This document shows, piece by piece, positions 1 to 12,151 of a stretch of DNA of 64,000 nt. Source of the stretch: Tillandsia leiboldiana (taxonomy: Eukaryota > Streptophyta > Magnoliopsida > Poales > Bromeliaceae); NCBI GenBank assembly GCA_029204045.2, contig CM055077.1, positions 6,525,221 through 6,589,220 of the forward strand, written 5' to 3'. The notes under the pieces are model-generated. The model was not told where the DNA came from. It worked only from the letters and a program-made list of their open reading frames with translations, and did no database searches. The position numbers and the translations under genes were made by a program. Each line of letters opens with the position of its first letter. Positions within the stretch are counted from its first letter, which is position 1.

Positions 1-417
1 CTTAGAGACTCACTCTAAATTAAGTCTTACTCTTTCATAACTTTAGCTTGACTCATTCATAATGCCACCCGTGAAATCCTAAGGTGAATGCCACTCATAA
101 ACCTTAATCTAGGTTTCTCCTATGTCATGTATCCATCATGCAACATCAATATTTTTATGCTAACATGTAGTATGCCATCAACATAAGTTTATACTCTTTA
201 CTTCTCTACTCATATAATAATCCATTTTCATATTTCTTAGTCTCAAAAATACGCACATGCACTTGTTCATACTTCATACAGACCCTAACTCTACTAACAT
301 ACTTCTGGTTAAAAAGCAAAAGACAAAGGGGAGAGGTCACCCTCGTTCGCTAGAATCCCCCAGGCTCAGCCGAGACTCACTGCACACTTCCGGTTGGTTA
401 TTGGCTCTGAGACCAAA
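1..417 (-). mobile_element. Leader region of outermost LTR retrotransposon
   Basis: This is non-coding sequence directly inside the LTR that begins at 418. On the minus strand it starts with a tRNA-type primer site, so it should be the 5' leader of an element whose body lies off the left edge. No reading frame here looks like gag. Calling it a leader is an inference from the primer site and the LTR end. Confidence 0.55.
403..415 (-). other. Primer-binding site of outermost element
   Basis: Read on the minus strand the site is TGGTCTCAGAGCC. It differs at one base from TGGTATCAGAGCC, the usual plant primer site complementary to the 3' end of initiator methionine tRNA. It lies two bases from the LTR end at 418, the expected place for minus-strand DNA priming, and it fixes the orientation of the element as minus. 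Confidence 0.65.
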
Positions 418-2743
418 TGTAACGACCCGACCCACTAGCAATAATAACTCGTTGGACCCGCACCACAGCCCAAAATGCTTAAGTCTAGTTATTATTACTA
501 ATGTCCATGTCTAATATAAACCCAATCACAATTGGGGGCATCACAGATGCTAAGAGTGTCAACTATACTGAACATCATGGTATGTCACACTAAGCAAGAT
601 AGATCATAGAGCCGAAAAACTGAAGAAGGGATAGCAAGATAACCAAAGGGTCCAATCAACCACGATACCCAAAATGTTACATTATGCCAATGCCCGGATC
701 AGAGTACCCACCTCAACTCAAGTGGTCCTGGAATTCGCTGCTCAATAGGCGAGGAGTCTCCTGGGTGCTCGGGCTTGAATCATAACTAACTATCAATAAA
801 CAACTCTCTCATACCCATCCCACCGACTCATAGTGTACAAAAGACTGAATTGGGAACTTCACTAAAATCCCGGGATCCGTCGAAATTTTTTGTAATCCGC
901 CGATATAATTAATTACACCAAAAGGACAATTTAAGTGAAAACGGTTCGATAATAATTGTCCTCTAATCACCAAAGAAATAAAATGCACACCGCCTAATTT
1001 ATGGCCATAGGAGAGGTTTTCGGGTGTACCGTGCTCAACCGGTGAAGAGTCAATGGCCGCAGAAGTATCCGAGTCGCAAAACGATGCACTGATACGAAAT
1101 TCGGACTACTTCGGGCCCGCCGTAAACTGTAACAGCGAAACAAAAGTCAAAATATTGATCAGGCAAGGCATCGCAAGAAGAGGCATGCGCGGTGTGAGTA
1201 ATGCAGTCACTACGCGCGGCGCAAGCAGCAACCAGCACGGGCAGCACAGTGGTGCAACGCAAGTGGCTCACGGTGCGGGCTTGGCACGGGGTGCGCGTTG
1301 GTTGAGCGGCGGCGCCATGCGCAAGGCGTGCGCGCGGCAGGGTGCTGGGCAGCAACACTGCGCATGAGGGCGCGCGGTAGGCGCGCAGCATGTAGTACCC
1401 GAGAAATCAATATTTGAATTTGAAGAATTCAAATGTGAATGTGAATAAGGAAATGCAAAAATAAACCTAAGTGGTCATATACCGGTATGCAAATTGCATA
1501 GTTTTCGAAGCACTTTTTCGATTTTTAGATCCGAGTATGATCTCGAAAATCTGAAATCGCCAGTGCGATCGCCTCGTCGAACCGATTGAAAATGGTATAG
1601 ACCAATTTTCGATCTGACGGTCATATCGTCTAGAAATCAGCGATGAATTTAGTGGGGCCCACGACTTAAGTGAATAGTGAAATGAATATTAACCCCTGAT
1701 TTAATTCCCTCACTGGCCAACGTAGGTTGATCGACTGTCTGGTGTTCGAATCTGACGACCCGGGTAGTCGATTTAAATGGCGTCATCGTTCTGAGCGCAG
1801 TGGCGTTGATGAAATTTGTGTTTGATGAGCCTAGGGCATCGAAAAGCGTGCAAAACTATGAATTACACAGATAAAGATGGATCAAGAATTTATCAGGGCA
1901 CAAACTCAAGAAACCAAAATCGTTACTCAATAGGTTTCGTCGAGCCGGACGTTGTGGTCGTGTCCGTTTTTCAGTTTGACTGCCCGGTTATCTCAAAAAG
2001 CGTGAAAAAATGGCGAAAAACAGCATAATTGCATAAAAGTCCCCATATTTTATGTGCGGAATTCAATGAAAATTATTCTAGAGGGACTTGGATGAGAAAC
2101 AAAGTTCCTGGGAAGGACCTAGCTCTAAATGATGCAAGTTGAGGGACTAAGTGGCATTTTGTGCAAATTGTATGCAAAAAGAAAACCTAAGTTGGTGGAT
2201 GCCCTAGCTCGGTTTTCTCTCCACCCAGCCGCCACCAGAGAAACCCCTCACCTCCTTCTGCTCATTCTCCGACGGTTTCACTCGCAGCCGCCGCCGGAGA
2301 TTGCCGGAAAAGCAAAAGAAAGTAATAAGCTAACCTTACTCTTGGGTTTGGTTGAGAAGGAAGCAACCAAAGGGCTTAGGATTCCTCCTAACCACATCTG
2401 AGGACATCCTTGACCTTAGAAGACCCTTCCCGAGGAGCGCCGGTGACTGGCTCCGCCGCACGCCGCCGGTGGAGCATCTCTTTTTTTTTCTTCTTCTTCT
2501 TCGGATCCGGCGAGGTAGGTCTTGCTGTTTCTTTAATTTTCTCACAAACTGGACCTCCTCATTCTCCTACTGACATCACAAGGATCCTCCAGGCGAAGCC
2601 CCGAGGTCCGTGGACCTCCGGTTGCCAGCGGGTTGAAGAAGGGCCGCCGAAACCCTATAGTTGGCCAGATCTGCGCGCGGGCTTCTTCCGGCCTCTCAAG
2701 GTGGGATTTAAATTGCTGGGCAGTTTCTGTTGGACACCTAGTG

Positions 2744-5464
2744 TGTCACGCCCCGGGGGGTTTGTTTTAGCGGAAACGATTCACGAAAGTCAAACATTTG
2801 ACGTACAAATTTTTTTTTTTGTAAAAGAGAACCCCTCTTCCCCGGCGCATGCCCAGACCCGCCACACATACAGGATCACTCTGTAAACGGACAGAGTCTC
2901 CCCTGTATATGCACGGCTTGGAGTTCAGTACGTGTTCCAAACATACACAACCATTCAATCACAACAATTATTAACATACAACTAGCATTCTAATCTATTT
3001 AAAACGTATGGCCGATTAATTTGGAAAGGATAAATCCACAGTTTGAAGAGAGCGCCTACCCGGCGCTTACGTTTTGAAAGCGAGTTTCGAAATCAGCATA
3101 AATCCACAAGGTTTTGAAAACGGTGCCCACCCGACACCCAAGTTTTGAAATCCCTTTCGCAATCCATAAATCCACAGGGTTTTGAAACCAGTGCCCACAC
3201 GACACTTAGATTTTAAAAATGGTTTTCACAATCTTTTCTTTGGCTTTTGCCTATTTCGTTTTCAAATGGCCAACAGAAATAAAGGAAGAGTAATGCATAA
3301 GAGGGTAACTAAATGCAATCCACACCGACATCCACGCCGACCCCACGAGGGTATCGCGAACCTCTCACATAACTACAATGTAAATGAAATGCAAGAATAA
3401 AAGGAGAAATACAGTCCAGGGCCCCCGGCGACCCAGCTGCTCCTGTCCCGTCCTCACTGCCGCCTACCTCTCCTCCCGACCGAACCCTGTCACGAAGTGG
3501 GAAGTCAGTGACGTAAAAATAGTAGAGCGGGAGAATATAAAAAAACAAACCGTGAAGACAACCGGAGCAACCACCCTCTCAAAGTGGAGAGGTAACCTGT
3601 ACACCTGTATCCTGTAATACCCGGCCACGTCGGACAACTAAACCGACGGCCCATACCGTACCTGCAGAAACCCGACCACGTCGGACAACTAAACCGACGG
3701 GTCGCACCGCTCGCACCTCGGCGCCTCAAACCCCACAACTAATAAGGGGCCCCACTACGTCACCTCGTGGGTATACACGGGTCATAGACCACTTTTCCGG
3801 AAAAGCGCACCCTTCGCGGTGGCCAAACCGCGGGTGCGCGTGTTGCAGCCTCGAGCACAGTAGCCACAATGCATGAACATGAGTAAGATAATAACATGTG
3901 TAGTCAAGGTACTCTACTAACAAGTATAATCGAAGATAAAGCAACAACATGTAACATCAGGAGCATGCTAACACCTAACTACTAAAGTGCGGCGATTACA
4001 TGTAGCATCTAAGGTACGATAATAGGTGGCATTTAAGGTGGAAAGATAATATGTAATATCTAGAATAAACGGTCGTCGGAAATCGAAGCTAAATAACACA
4101 TTCAACCCACCTGTCGCTAGTAGAAAACCACGCTCGGCTCCCCGCGTCCCGGCGCGCTCCCCGAAGCTGCAAAACGGGATCCCCGGGCGGGGAGGTCAAG
4201 AACCTTTAAACGCAAGGTAAAGAAAAGCCCCAACACCAACCGGCCTCAGACGGCAGCGACCAAACCCCCGCGCGCTGCCGTGCTGCCCGCGCGGCGCCCC
4301 CGCATGCGCGGGCTGCCCCGCGCGGTGCCCCCGCATGCGCGGGCTGCCTCGCGCGGCGCCCCCGCATGCGCGGGCTGCCCCGTGCGGTGCCCCCGCATGC
4401 GCGGGCTGCCCCGCGCGGCGCCCCGCATGCGGGTGCCCCGCGCGGCGCCCCCGCATGCGCGGGCTGCCCCGCGCGGTGCCCCCGTATGCGCGGGCTGCCC
4501 CGCGCGGCGCCCCGCATGCGGGTGCCCCGCGCGGCGCCCCCGCATGCGCGGGCTGCCCCGCGCGGCGCCCCGCATGCGGGTGCCCCGCGCGGCGCCCCCG
4601 CATGCGCGGGCTGCCCCGCGCGGCGCCCCCGCATGCGCGGGCTGCCCCGCGCGGCGCCCCGCATGCGGGTGCCCCGCGCGGCGCCCCCGCATGCGCGGGC
4701 TGCCCCGCGCGGCGCCCCGCATGCGGGTGCCCCGCGCGGCGCTCCGCGTACGGGTGGCTCGCCCCTCTCTTTCCATCTCCGACGAATCAAGAAAAGCCCC
4801 CCTCCCCCTCGTTCGTAACGAGAAAGACAAGGAAAGAAAAAGAAAGCACGGCTCACCTTGTTTTCGTCGGTACCGGGCGAAGGAGAGGGATCGTCCTCTT
4901 CGCGTTCGTCGGATCTTTGCGGGGAGGCGATCGATCTCTTCTTTCCCACGCCGGCCGATGGGAAGGGCGAGGGTTTTGGGGAACCGCTCCTCGTCCACGC
5001 TCGGATATCGCACAACAAGGTGAGGGGAGGCGAGGTATGGGAAGACCTAATTCCCATGGCCGACTAGTTAGTCGTTTGGGCGTAGTGGATTTTGGACTCC
5101 AAATTAAAATTAACCACTCGAGCGACTGGAAAAAGGGGTGTTTAAATCCCATACCTCAACTGATCGACTAGAATCGATCTGATTGCGGACCAGAGTTCGG
5201 TCTGCCCCCGGTAATTGTGTATGTCACCTGGGCTACGGTACCAACTTCCGAAATTTATTCTGGGAGATCCGGGGGTCGGAATCCAAAACCGATCGCACCG
5301 CCGGTCTCCGTTTCGCGAGCTTTATTAACCAAAAATACCCGCGAGCCCCGATCGTCTGCCCAGAAAACAAGGAAAAGTTACCCTCAGACCCCTATTGTCA
5401 ACAGAACGGTTCAATAAAATTAACAGAAAGCCCAGAAAGGTAAAATAAATTCGCGGTTATCACA
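2744..5464 (-). repeat. 3' LTR of the Ty3 element (2.7 kb)
   Basis: This is a direct repeat of 12152..14840 with only scattered single-base differences, apart from a GC-rich minisatellite whose copy number differs. The 5' end on the minus strand is TGTGATAACCGC and the 3' end is CCCCGGGGCGTGACA. The many open frames across 4190-5170 come from stop-free GC repeats, not from genes. Confidence 0.88.
4271..4750. repeat. GC-rich minisatellite inside 3' LTR
   Basis: Tandem units of about 31 and 23 bp alternate irregularly. Both are built from GCATGCGCGGGCTGCC and CCCGCGCGGCGCC words. Each unit contains self-complementary cores such as CGCATGCG and GGCGCC, so strong local hairpins are expected. The tract is open in most frames on both strands, which explains the long Ala/Arg/Gly/Pro translations. 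The corresponding tract in the other LTR is shorter and differently ordered. Confidence 0.85.
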
Positions 5465-5485
5465 CCACTCACCTCTAAAAACGAG
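5465..5485 (-). other. Likely polypurine tract region of Ty3 element
   Basis: On the minus strand, the bases just upstream of the 3' LTR read TTTTTAGAGGTGAGTGG. This is purine-rich and in the position expected for the plus-strand primer. The call rests on position and composition. Confidence 0.45.
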
Positions 5486-5500
5486 TTTCGTCCTCGAAAC

Positions 5501-7331
5501 TCAAACCCGGATGGTGGTGAACAGGTTCGGGTAGTTCTCCCTCATTTTAGATTCCAGCTCCCATGTTGCTTCTCGTTCCTCGTGGTTGCTCCAGAGTACC
5601 TTCGCGTAGGGGATGGTTCGATTTCGCAGTGATTTACTTTCCCTTGCCAGGATTCTCACGGGGGTTTCCTCGAAGCTTAGGTCTTCTTTAAGGTCGAGTA
5701 TAGCGACATCCAGGATATGTGATGGATCGGAGAGGTATTTACGGAGCATCGAAACGTGGAAGACGTCGTGGACTCGGTCGAGGTTCGGTGGTAGGGCAAG
5801 GCGGTACGCCACTGGGCCGATGCGTTCCAAAATCTCGAAAGGCCCTACAAACCGTGGGCTCAGTTTCCCTTTTAGCCCGAACCGCTTGACTCCTCTGGAC
5901 GGCGAGACCCGCAAGAAAACATGCTCTCCCACTTGGAATTCCAGGTCGCGGCGCCTTTGGTCCGCGTAGCTCTTCTGGCGACTCTGGGCGGTCAGCAGGC
6001 GCTGCCCGATAAGGCGTACCTTCTCTTCCGTTTCCTCCACTAAATCGGGTCCCAAGAACTTCCGTTCTCCCAAATCGTCCCAACAAATCGGGGATCGGCA
6101 GCGCCTTCCATATAAGGCTTCGTAGGGCGCCATCTGGATGCTGGCCTGGTAGCTGTTGTTGTAGGCGAATTCCACGAGAGGTAGGTAGCGTGACCACCCG
6201 ATCCCCCAGTCTAGTACACAGGCGCGAAGCAGGTCTTCGAGGGTTTGTATCACATGCTCCGACTGTCCGTCCGTCTGAGGGTGGAAGGCTGTGCTGAACT
6301 GTAGTTTGGTCCCCATGGCCCGCTGAAGGCTCTGCCAAAACTTCGAGACAAAGCGCGTGTCTCTGTCCGAGGTGATCGATGCCGGCACCCCATGTAATCT
6401 CACGATCTCGCTGATATAAGCTCGAGCTAACCGTTCTCGGGTCCAGGTCGTATGAATTGGCAGAAAGTGTGCTGACTTGGTTAACCGGTCGACTACGACC
6501 CAAATCACGTCGTGACCCTGCTGAGAGCTCGGAAAACCCGTGACAAAGTCCATGGTGATCTGATCCCACTTCCACTCCGGCACCGGTAGCGGCTGTAGCT
6601 TCCCTGCTGGCCGCTGATGCTCGGCCTTTATCTGTTGGCACACTAGGCAGTGAGCTACGTGTCGGGTGACGTCCCCCTTCATGTTGGGCCACCAGTAGGT
6701 CTGTTTGAGGTCCTTGTACATCTTCGTGCCCCCTGGATGTGCCGCATACGGGGCCCGGTGAGCTTCTGTCAAGATTTCCTCCTTTAACTCCGACGACTCC
6801 GGCACGCAGATTCGTCCGCGGAACCGTAGGGTGCCGTCGCTCTCCACTGCGAAATCGCTCTCTCGGTCCAAGGGAATCTTGTCTCGCATGCGCTGTAAGT
6901 GTGGGTCGGTCTGCTGTCCCTCCTGGATCTTCTCCAGTAACGCCGGCTTGACCACCAAGGTTAGAAGTCGCATAACCGTGCCTGCTGGCACCACCTCGAA
7001 GATATTGCTCTGCAAGCCATCCACAAAGAGTTGCGCCTTGTGAGCCTCGTCCCTTATGACGAACAGGACGCAGTTTGCTAGCCGGACGAACTCCCGCTGA
7101 TACTCCATGACCGTCCGGTTCCCCTGCTGGATGTGGTTCAGGTCATCCTCCAACTTTTTCTTGACACTGTTGGTGAAGAAGGCCCCGAACAGCTCCTGTT
7201 TGAAGGTTGTCCAGGATGGAAGTGCGGTACCCTTAGCAGGATCGGGGCGTACCGTCTTCCACCACAAGCGGGCGTTCCCCTCCAAGTAGTGGACTGCTAG
7301 GGGAACCCGCTCGTCATCCTCCATGAGTAGA
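5501..7331 (-). CDS. gag C-terminal part fused to integrase (Ty3 element)
   Basis: The open frame ends at 5501 and is entered from the nested LTR at 7331. The codons above 7331 are LTR sequence and not original. In residue numbers of the 653-codon frame, about 47-160 are a retrotransposon gag segment (motif YLEGNARLWWKTV). At about 162-170 it passes directly into the linker before integrase (VVKPALLEKI), so protease, RT and RNase H are absent. Integrase is complete: zinc ligands H235, H242, C272 and C275, then D305, D366 and E402 with D-x60-D-x35-E spacing, a GPF motif (RFVGPFEIL), and a chromodomain-like tail ending KVLWSNHEEREATWE. The protein would integrate cDNA made by another element's RT. 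No stop or frameshift is visible. Confidence 0.85.
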
Positions 7332-10300
7332 TGTGGTGACCCAGATCTCCGCAGGGCTTCTACAGTGCGATTAGCAGCTTCTGGAGGCCTGTGTGGCCTG
7401 TCGGCGGTGTTTCTGCACCAATTTGGACTCAAGTGATGGACTTCGGGTGTGTAATGGATCACGTGAGTGATCGGAGGACCCCGTCGGATGTTTTGATGTG
7501 GTTTCGCGCGAAATGGTTAGTAAAATTGGACTCAGCGCGAAATTTGAGTAAAGAACACTTCTTCGGGAATTTTCGGCAAATTTTAGAAGAGGAATTTGGC
7601 AAATCGGACTTCGGATTTGGATTCAGCGCGCGAAAACGGTCAAGATGGACTATTTACTTGTATTTTTCGGAGTCCGGATGCGAAAACACGCATTTCGAGG
7701 ATTTTGGTACTGTTCCGGCCGCCGGAGGGGCGCCGGCGGCGGCGGCGGCGGGCGGCGGAGCGCGGCGGTTGGCGGCGGCGGAGGCGCGCGGTCCACCGCG
7801 GAGGTCGTGCACCGGGCGGAGGACGCGTGGCGCCTTCTGGTTGGCCGGCGCAGCGGGCGCGGTCCACAGAAGAGGCGCGGGTGCACGGTGCACCGGGTGC
7901 GGACACGTGGCCGAGCGTGGTTGGCGGGTCCTGGTGCGCGCGGTCCACGCTGCGGCTAGAGCAGGTGGCCGTACGGCGGGGCGGTTGGGAGGCAACGTGG
8001 GGGCGCCACGTGGCGCCCCGCGATTGGCCGAGCGCAGCCACCCCACGCCCGCGTGTCGGCCACATGTCGCTCCGCGATTCGCGGGCGCGCGTACGCCGGG
8101 CGCGGGGAGTGTCGGTGGACGCGTGGCGGGCCTAGGGGCTTTCGGGCGTGAACAGTAACGGGCCCGGCCCGTTACTGTAGCAGCCCGGAAGTGCCAAGCG
8201 CCCGAAACTTTGGGCCAAAAGTCCAAAATTCGGTTTTTCGGGCTGGGCCTATAAATAGCTGTCTTGTGGGGGAGTTTTGCCCCCTTTCCCGAGCTCCCCT
8301 GCCCATGGCCCCTTTAGCAAAGTTGGAGATCTTCATCTTGCGCATCTTCTGGCAGAGGCCCGGATTTTTTGGAAGCCGCGGCGTCGACGACTTCAGCATC
8401 GGAGCGCAGTGTGGCGATTTTTCATCGGAGGCCCGTTATCGTCACAGTTTGATCTGAAAGGTCTACAGAGCTACTCCGTCAGTATTTTTGGACGATTTCT
8501 GCGGCGTTGGAATCACGAGAGGTACGTCTTCGACTTTTGTGTTGATCATCTTGCTGGATTCAGAGTTTATGACACGGTTTTCGAGGCATTTCTAAGCCGC
8601 TGTTTTCTGGTGGAGTTTTTGGACAGCGGCCCCTTGCCGGAATTTTATCTCCGCACCCGAGTGTCGGATCGAGACGAGCCTGTACACTTTTTGGATCTAC
8701 TCGTCGCAAGGATTATCATTGTATTTTTCCGGGATTTTTCTGAGGCTTTCCCGAAGGTATACTATTCCCCTTTTATCTGTGTTTGAGTTTACAGTTGTGT
8801 GGTTGTGAGTGTTTGCGCACCTGTACTGTGGAATTTGTAACTCGGCCTACGGGGCTCGGATTTGGGCGTGCAGGTACCCGTTTCGAAGGTCTCGACGAGA
8901 CGCTCGCTGTGATATTTTTATTGGAATTTTTGGAGTTCGTTTTACAGGTGAAAATTTCGCATTAAGGGGACTGTTCCCAGCAGATTTGTGATGCTTGGAT
9001 TTTATGGAATTAAGTGTAACTTTGGGTTGTGTTTTTGTACCCAGGAGGTATTGATCACTGTTCCCGTATTGTTGGATTGGTGGGTGTGTAGAGATATCTG
9101 TTTCTGGACTTTCTCAGCTGTACGACTCCGGACAGTTAGCATTTTCAGGTGGGTGGCCTTGTCTCCAAGATTGACGGACTGTGCTTTAAATCTGCTATAG
9201 TAGGACTATGCATGATAGTGAAATGCTTGTGCAGCATGTTAGAATGTAGGAATTGCTATTCCTTGTATTATCTGATGGTATTGTCATCTCCTTGCTTTCT
9301 ACCATCTGTAAATTATAGTTATTGGAACTTGACCTAGCACCCCGTCATATGTTGCATGTGTAACCAGACTAGTAGAAAACCCTCACTTGGGCTAGGGTTA
9401 TTTCTGCTTTAGACATCCACACTTCTACTTTCCTGGACATAGTGTTCTTCCTCGCCCGGGTAGTGGGCCGAGTGGTCAGGAGTTATCTTTTAGTGTGGGA
9501 TGCATGTTACACTCGTGCTTGGGAGCAGAGTGGAGTCTGGTAGATGTAGTTGGTTGTTCATCTGTAGCGGGAGCCGTTGGGTAGACGGCGGTCCCGAGAT
9601 GTTTTATTTTTCTTGTTTTATCTGTCGCCACTGTGCTAGTGGCAGCGGTAGATCAGTGTTAGCAGGACCTTAAACCCAGAACCTTTTTGGACACACATAT
9701 GATTTTTATCAACCAAATGGTTTCTTCCAAGCATCGTAGGGTCGCCGGAGTCGGTTCATGTTTGATTGGACGAAGGCATTAGCCCTTCGAGGCTTGGATA
9801 TAAAACTTGGTTTCAACTGTTTTCCTAAAAAGAACTAAAAATCATTAAATATGGATTTCTTACAGATCAGATGGCTTCAGTAAGAAATGTCACCTTTTTC
9901 CTATAAATTAACCACCCGAGATGATTCGAGTGGTCTGGGTTCTAAGGTCTGCCTTCTTCTTGGGACGAGAACAACGAGAGGCTATGCCTAGAGCCTGTTC
10001 TTGTTTGATTTGGATTGTAGGTTCTAGTCTTTCGGGGTTCCCGGACCCTTCTTCGGGTCAGTGGATGCGATGTTGGCCTGTAGAGGCAGTTGTTTGCAGT
10101 GGATGCGACTTTGTGCTATGAGTTGGTAGAGTGTGATTTAGAGGTTGTTTCTCTGATTTAGTGGTGGAGATGGTTCTCCCACTTAGCTTTGAGGATCTTG
10201 GGGTTCTGGCAGATCGAGTCGTGGAGGTTTCCCGACTCAGCCATGGTCGTGCATTATCAGATTGAGTCGTTGAGGGTTCTCCGACTTAGCTGTTTGAGTC

Positions 10301-11449
10301 GAGGTTCTTTTTCCGACTGAGTTGTGTTTTGAGCTTGGAGTTACCGATCTATTTGATCGTGGATCATAGCCTGCATGAGCCACATTTGGCTTGACAGAGA
10401 TACTTTACAGAGATACTTTACAGAGATACTTGAGATGGGTTACTTTTTACTCGAGCGGGTCGCTCCCCTCGAGTGCCACTCCGGAGTAGGCGAGGCCGGG
10501 TTGTGTACCGGCGTGAGATTGAGCTTTTCTATCGCGACTTGTCGTTGCATTTGTCCCTCTGGCTGTGCTGGTGTTGGCAGTCATGGACGTCCTACGTAAG
10601 TCCGCTCCTCCGGGACGTAACGGCAGTAGGTTGGCGCATGTTGGCAGTCATGGACGTCCTACGTAAGTCCGCTCCTCCGGGACGTAACGGCAGTAGGTTG
10701 GCGCAGGCTTGACTGGACCTGATGAGGCAGTCAGTTCAGATTGGGTGATCAGAGATGAGAGTTAGTTGTGGCATCATGTTCTTTCTGTTCCACTCCTTGA
10801 GCATCTAGGTAGAGGCATAGTAGCTGTAGAGTTTACTTTTCCAGCTTTCCTTACAGCATTGCTTTTGTTACTTTATGCCTCTAGTGGACTTAGTGGGCAG
10901 ACCGTCGGGCTTGTTGGCGGCACCCACTGAGAACTACTTGGGACGTAGTTCTCACACCCGTCGTGGTGTCTTTTCCCACAGGAACTTCTACTCTGGTTCC
11001 TGTTGTTCCTGTTGCTGATTCTTCTGACCGAGCGAGGGAGTCGCGAGCTAGTTCCCTACCCGTCGTTGGAGTGTAGCGGTACCCCTTCAGAGGAGAGCTT
11101 CAGTAGATTAGTTATTTTATTTTCCTTCTTTGAGAGACTGTTGTAGTGAGGATTGTTATGTATTGTGAGCCTGTACACTGATGTATTTATTGGAGATACC
11201 TCCCGGTTGAGTTCTGAGTTTGTATATGAGGATATTGTTTGATTATCTTTTTGGGAGTCGGACATTGTTTATTATTTCCAGTTGTACAGTGATTGATTTA
11301 GTTATACAGCAGACTTTTTATTTTTAGCTCTGATATCTGTTTAGCTGTAGTACTTTTCTTGCAGGTAGGACGCTTCGCCTATGCTGGTTTGGCATAGGTG
11401 GCGGATCTGTTGGCGAGCCGGGTCGCAGTTTCGACCCCGGGGCGTGACA
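7332..11449 (+). mobile_element. 4.1-kb LTR inserted in the gag gene (innermost)
   Basis: The left end is TGTGGTGACCCAG and the right end is GGGGCGTGACA, flanked by GTAGA (7327..7331) and GTAGG (11450..11454). Skipping the insert and one flank copy puts the gag frame back in register. This shows the insertion event directly. No coding region is seen, so it is probably a solo LTR with a GC-rich first 900 bp, a TATA box near 8250 and a long transcribed part. A 64-bp unit is tandemly duplicated at about 10575-10702. Broken copies of the same family lie at 25052, 26835, 59062 and 63286. Confidence 0.8.
8250..8258 (+). promoter_or_regulatory. TATA box of the 4.1-kb LTR
   Basis: TATAAATAG follows a GC-rich upstream region. 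The same TATAAATAG occurs at the equivalent place in the related copies near 25807 and 63822 on the plus strand and near 28480 on the minus strand. Conservation among otherwise diverged copies supports a core promoter role. Confidence 0.6.
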
Positions 11450-11939
11450 GTAGGTCTTCGAAAAGCTTCTCCATCGACCCCACCCATTTCTCGACGACCC
11501 ATGGATCAGTCGTATCCCCTTCGAACGTGGGTGGGTCGTATTTCTTGAAGTCTTTCAGGTTGGCCCGCACCCGATCCCGTTCGGTCATCACAACCGTCCC
11601 CTCCCTCGCGGCGGCGGCAACCACGGTAGGGGCAGGTGTAACTACAGTCTCCTCCAGAGTAACCCTGCTGGCTGTCCCCGGCGCCGGTCCCGTAGCCGCC
11701 GCCGGCGGTGGCACTGTCGGTGGCGCCGCGGCCGGTGCTGTCGGCCCCTGTGGGGAAACCGGGGCGACCGTCACCGTCGCGGCCTGCTGTTGTTGCGTCA
11801 ACTGACGCACGTGCTCGGTGAGGTTGGCCAGATTCCCCGCCATCTCCCGCAATTGCTGCCGCAGGAGTTGGTTCTCCGCGGCCGTCGACGTCGTCGCGTC
11901 TGTCTCTGCGTCTCCGGCCGATGATCTAGTACGGGCCAT
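11450..11939 (-). CDS. gag N-terminal part of Ty3 element (split by LTR)
   Basis: The frame begins at the methionine of MARTRSSAGDAE, chosen over an upstream in-frame ATG at 11957 because this start matches the usual gag beginning. It has a polar start, a coiled-coil-like stretch with heptad leucines (ENQLLRQQLREMAGNLANL) and a Pro/Ala-rich linker. It ends with the gag entry motif around PPTFEGD and the KWVGSMEKLFEDL helix. The frame then runs into the inserted LTR at 11449. The second half of the same gene resumes at 7331 in the same frame. The product forms the virus-like particle of the retrotransposon. Confidence 0.8.
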
Positions 11940-12131
11940 GTCTGTCACACATCGCAAGAGTCAACTTTAGAATACCCTACTAACAACAACCATAAAGTGA
12001 GAGAAAGGACTCGACGTTTTCCCCCCCTCGGTCACTCACGTTCTACAGTCCTATGCCCTACCCATTTCATTCATGTGTAGGCAAGTGAGGTGTTCCCACG
12101 GATGTCGGCACTAACTGTTGTGATTGAAAGA

Positions 12132-12144
12132 AGTCTCTGATACC
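12132..12144 (-). other. Primer-binding site of Ty3 element
   Basis: The minus-strand sequence TGGTATCAGAGAC matches the first eleven bases of the plant initiator-methionine tRNA primer complement. It lies seven bases inside the 5' LTR end at 12152. It sets the element orientation as minus. Confidence 0.8.
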
Positions 12145-12151
12145 ATTTAAT

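Noticed and set aside
2129..2886. Pro/Ser-rich frames before the Ty3 element
   Set aside because: They belong to the leader-like part of the 1391 LTR. Frames shift and cross the LTR border at 2744.
4271..4750. Possible CRISPR-like array (regular short repeats)
   Set aside because: Units are directly adjacent without unique spacers and lie inside a plant LTR.
4196..5171. Several long Ala/Arg/Gly/Pro-rich frames on both strands
   Set aside because: They lie in the GC minisatellite of an LTR, are open in almost all frames, and are duplicated in the other LTR. They are compositional, not genes.
5501..7462. Treating the whole 653-codon frame as one natural protein
   Set aside because: Codons above 7331 come from the inserted LTR. 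The natural gag continues instead at 11450-11939.
7391..8226. Overlapping GC-rich frames of 100-255 codons
   Set aside because: They lie in the GC-rich first part of the 4.1-kb LTR, occur on both strands, and have no conserved counterpart in the related LTR copies.
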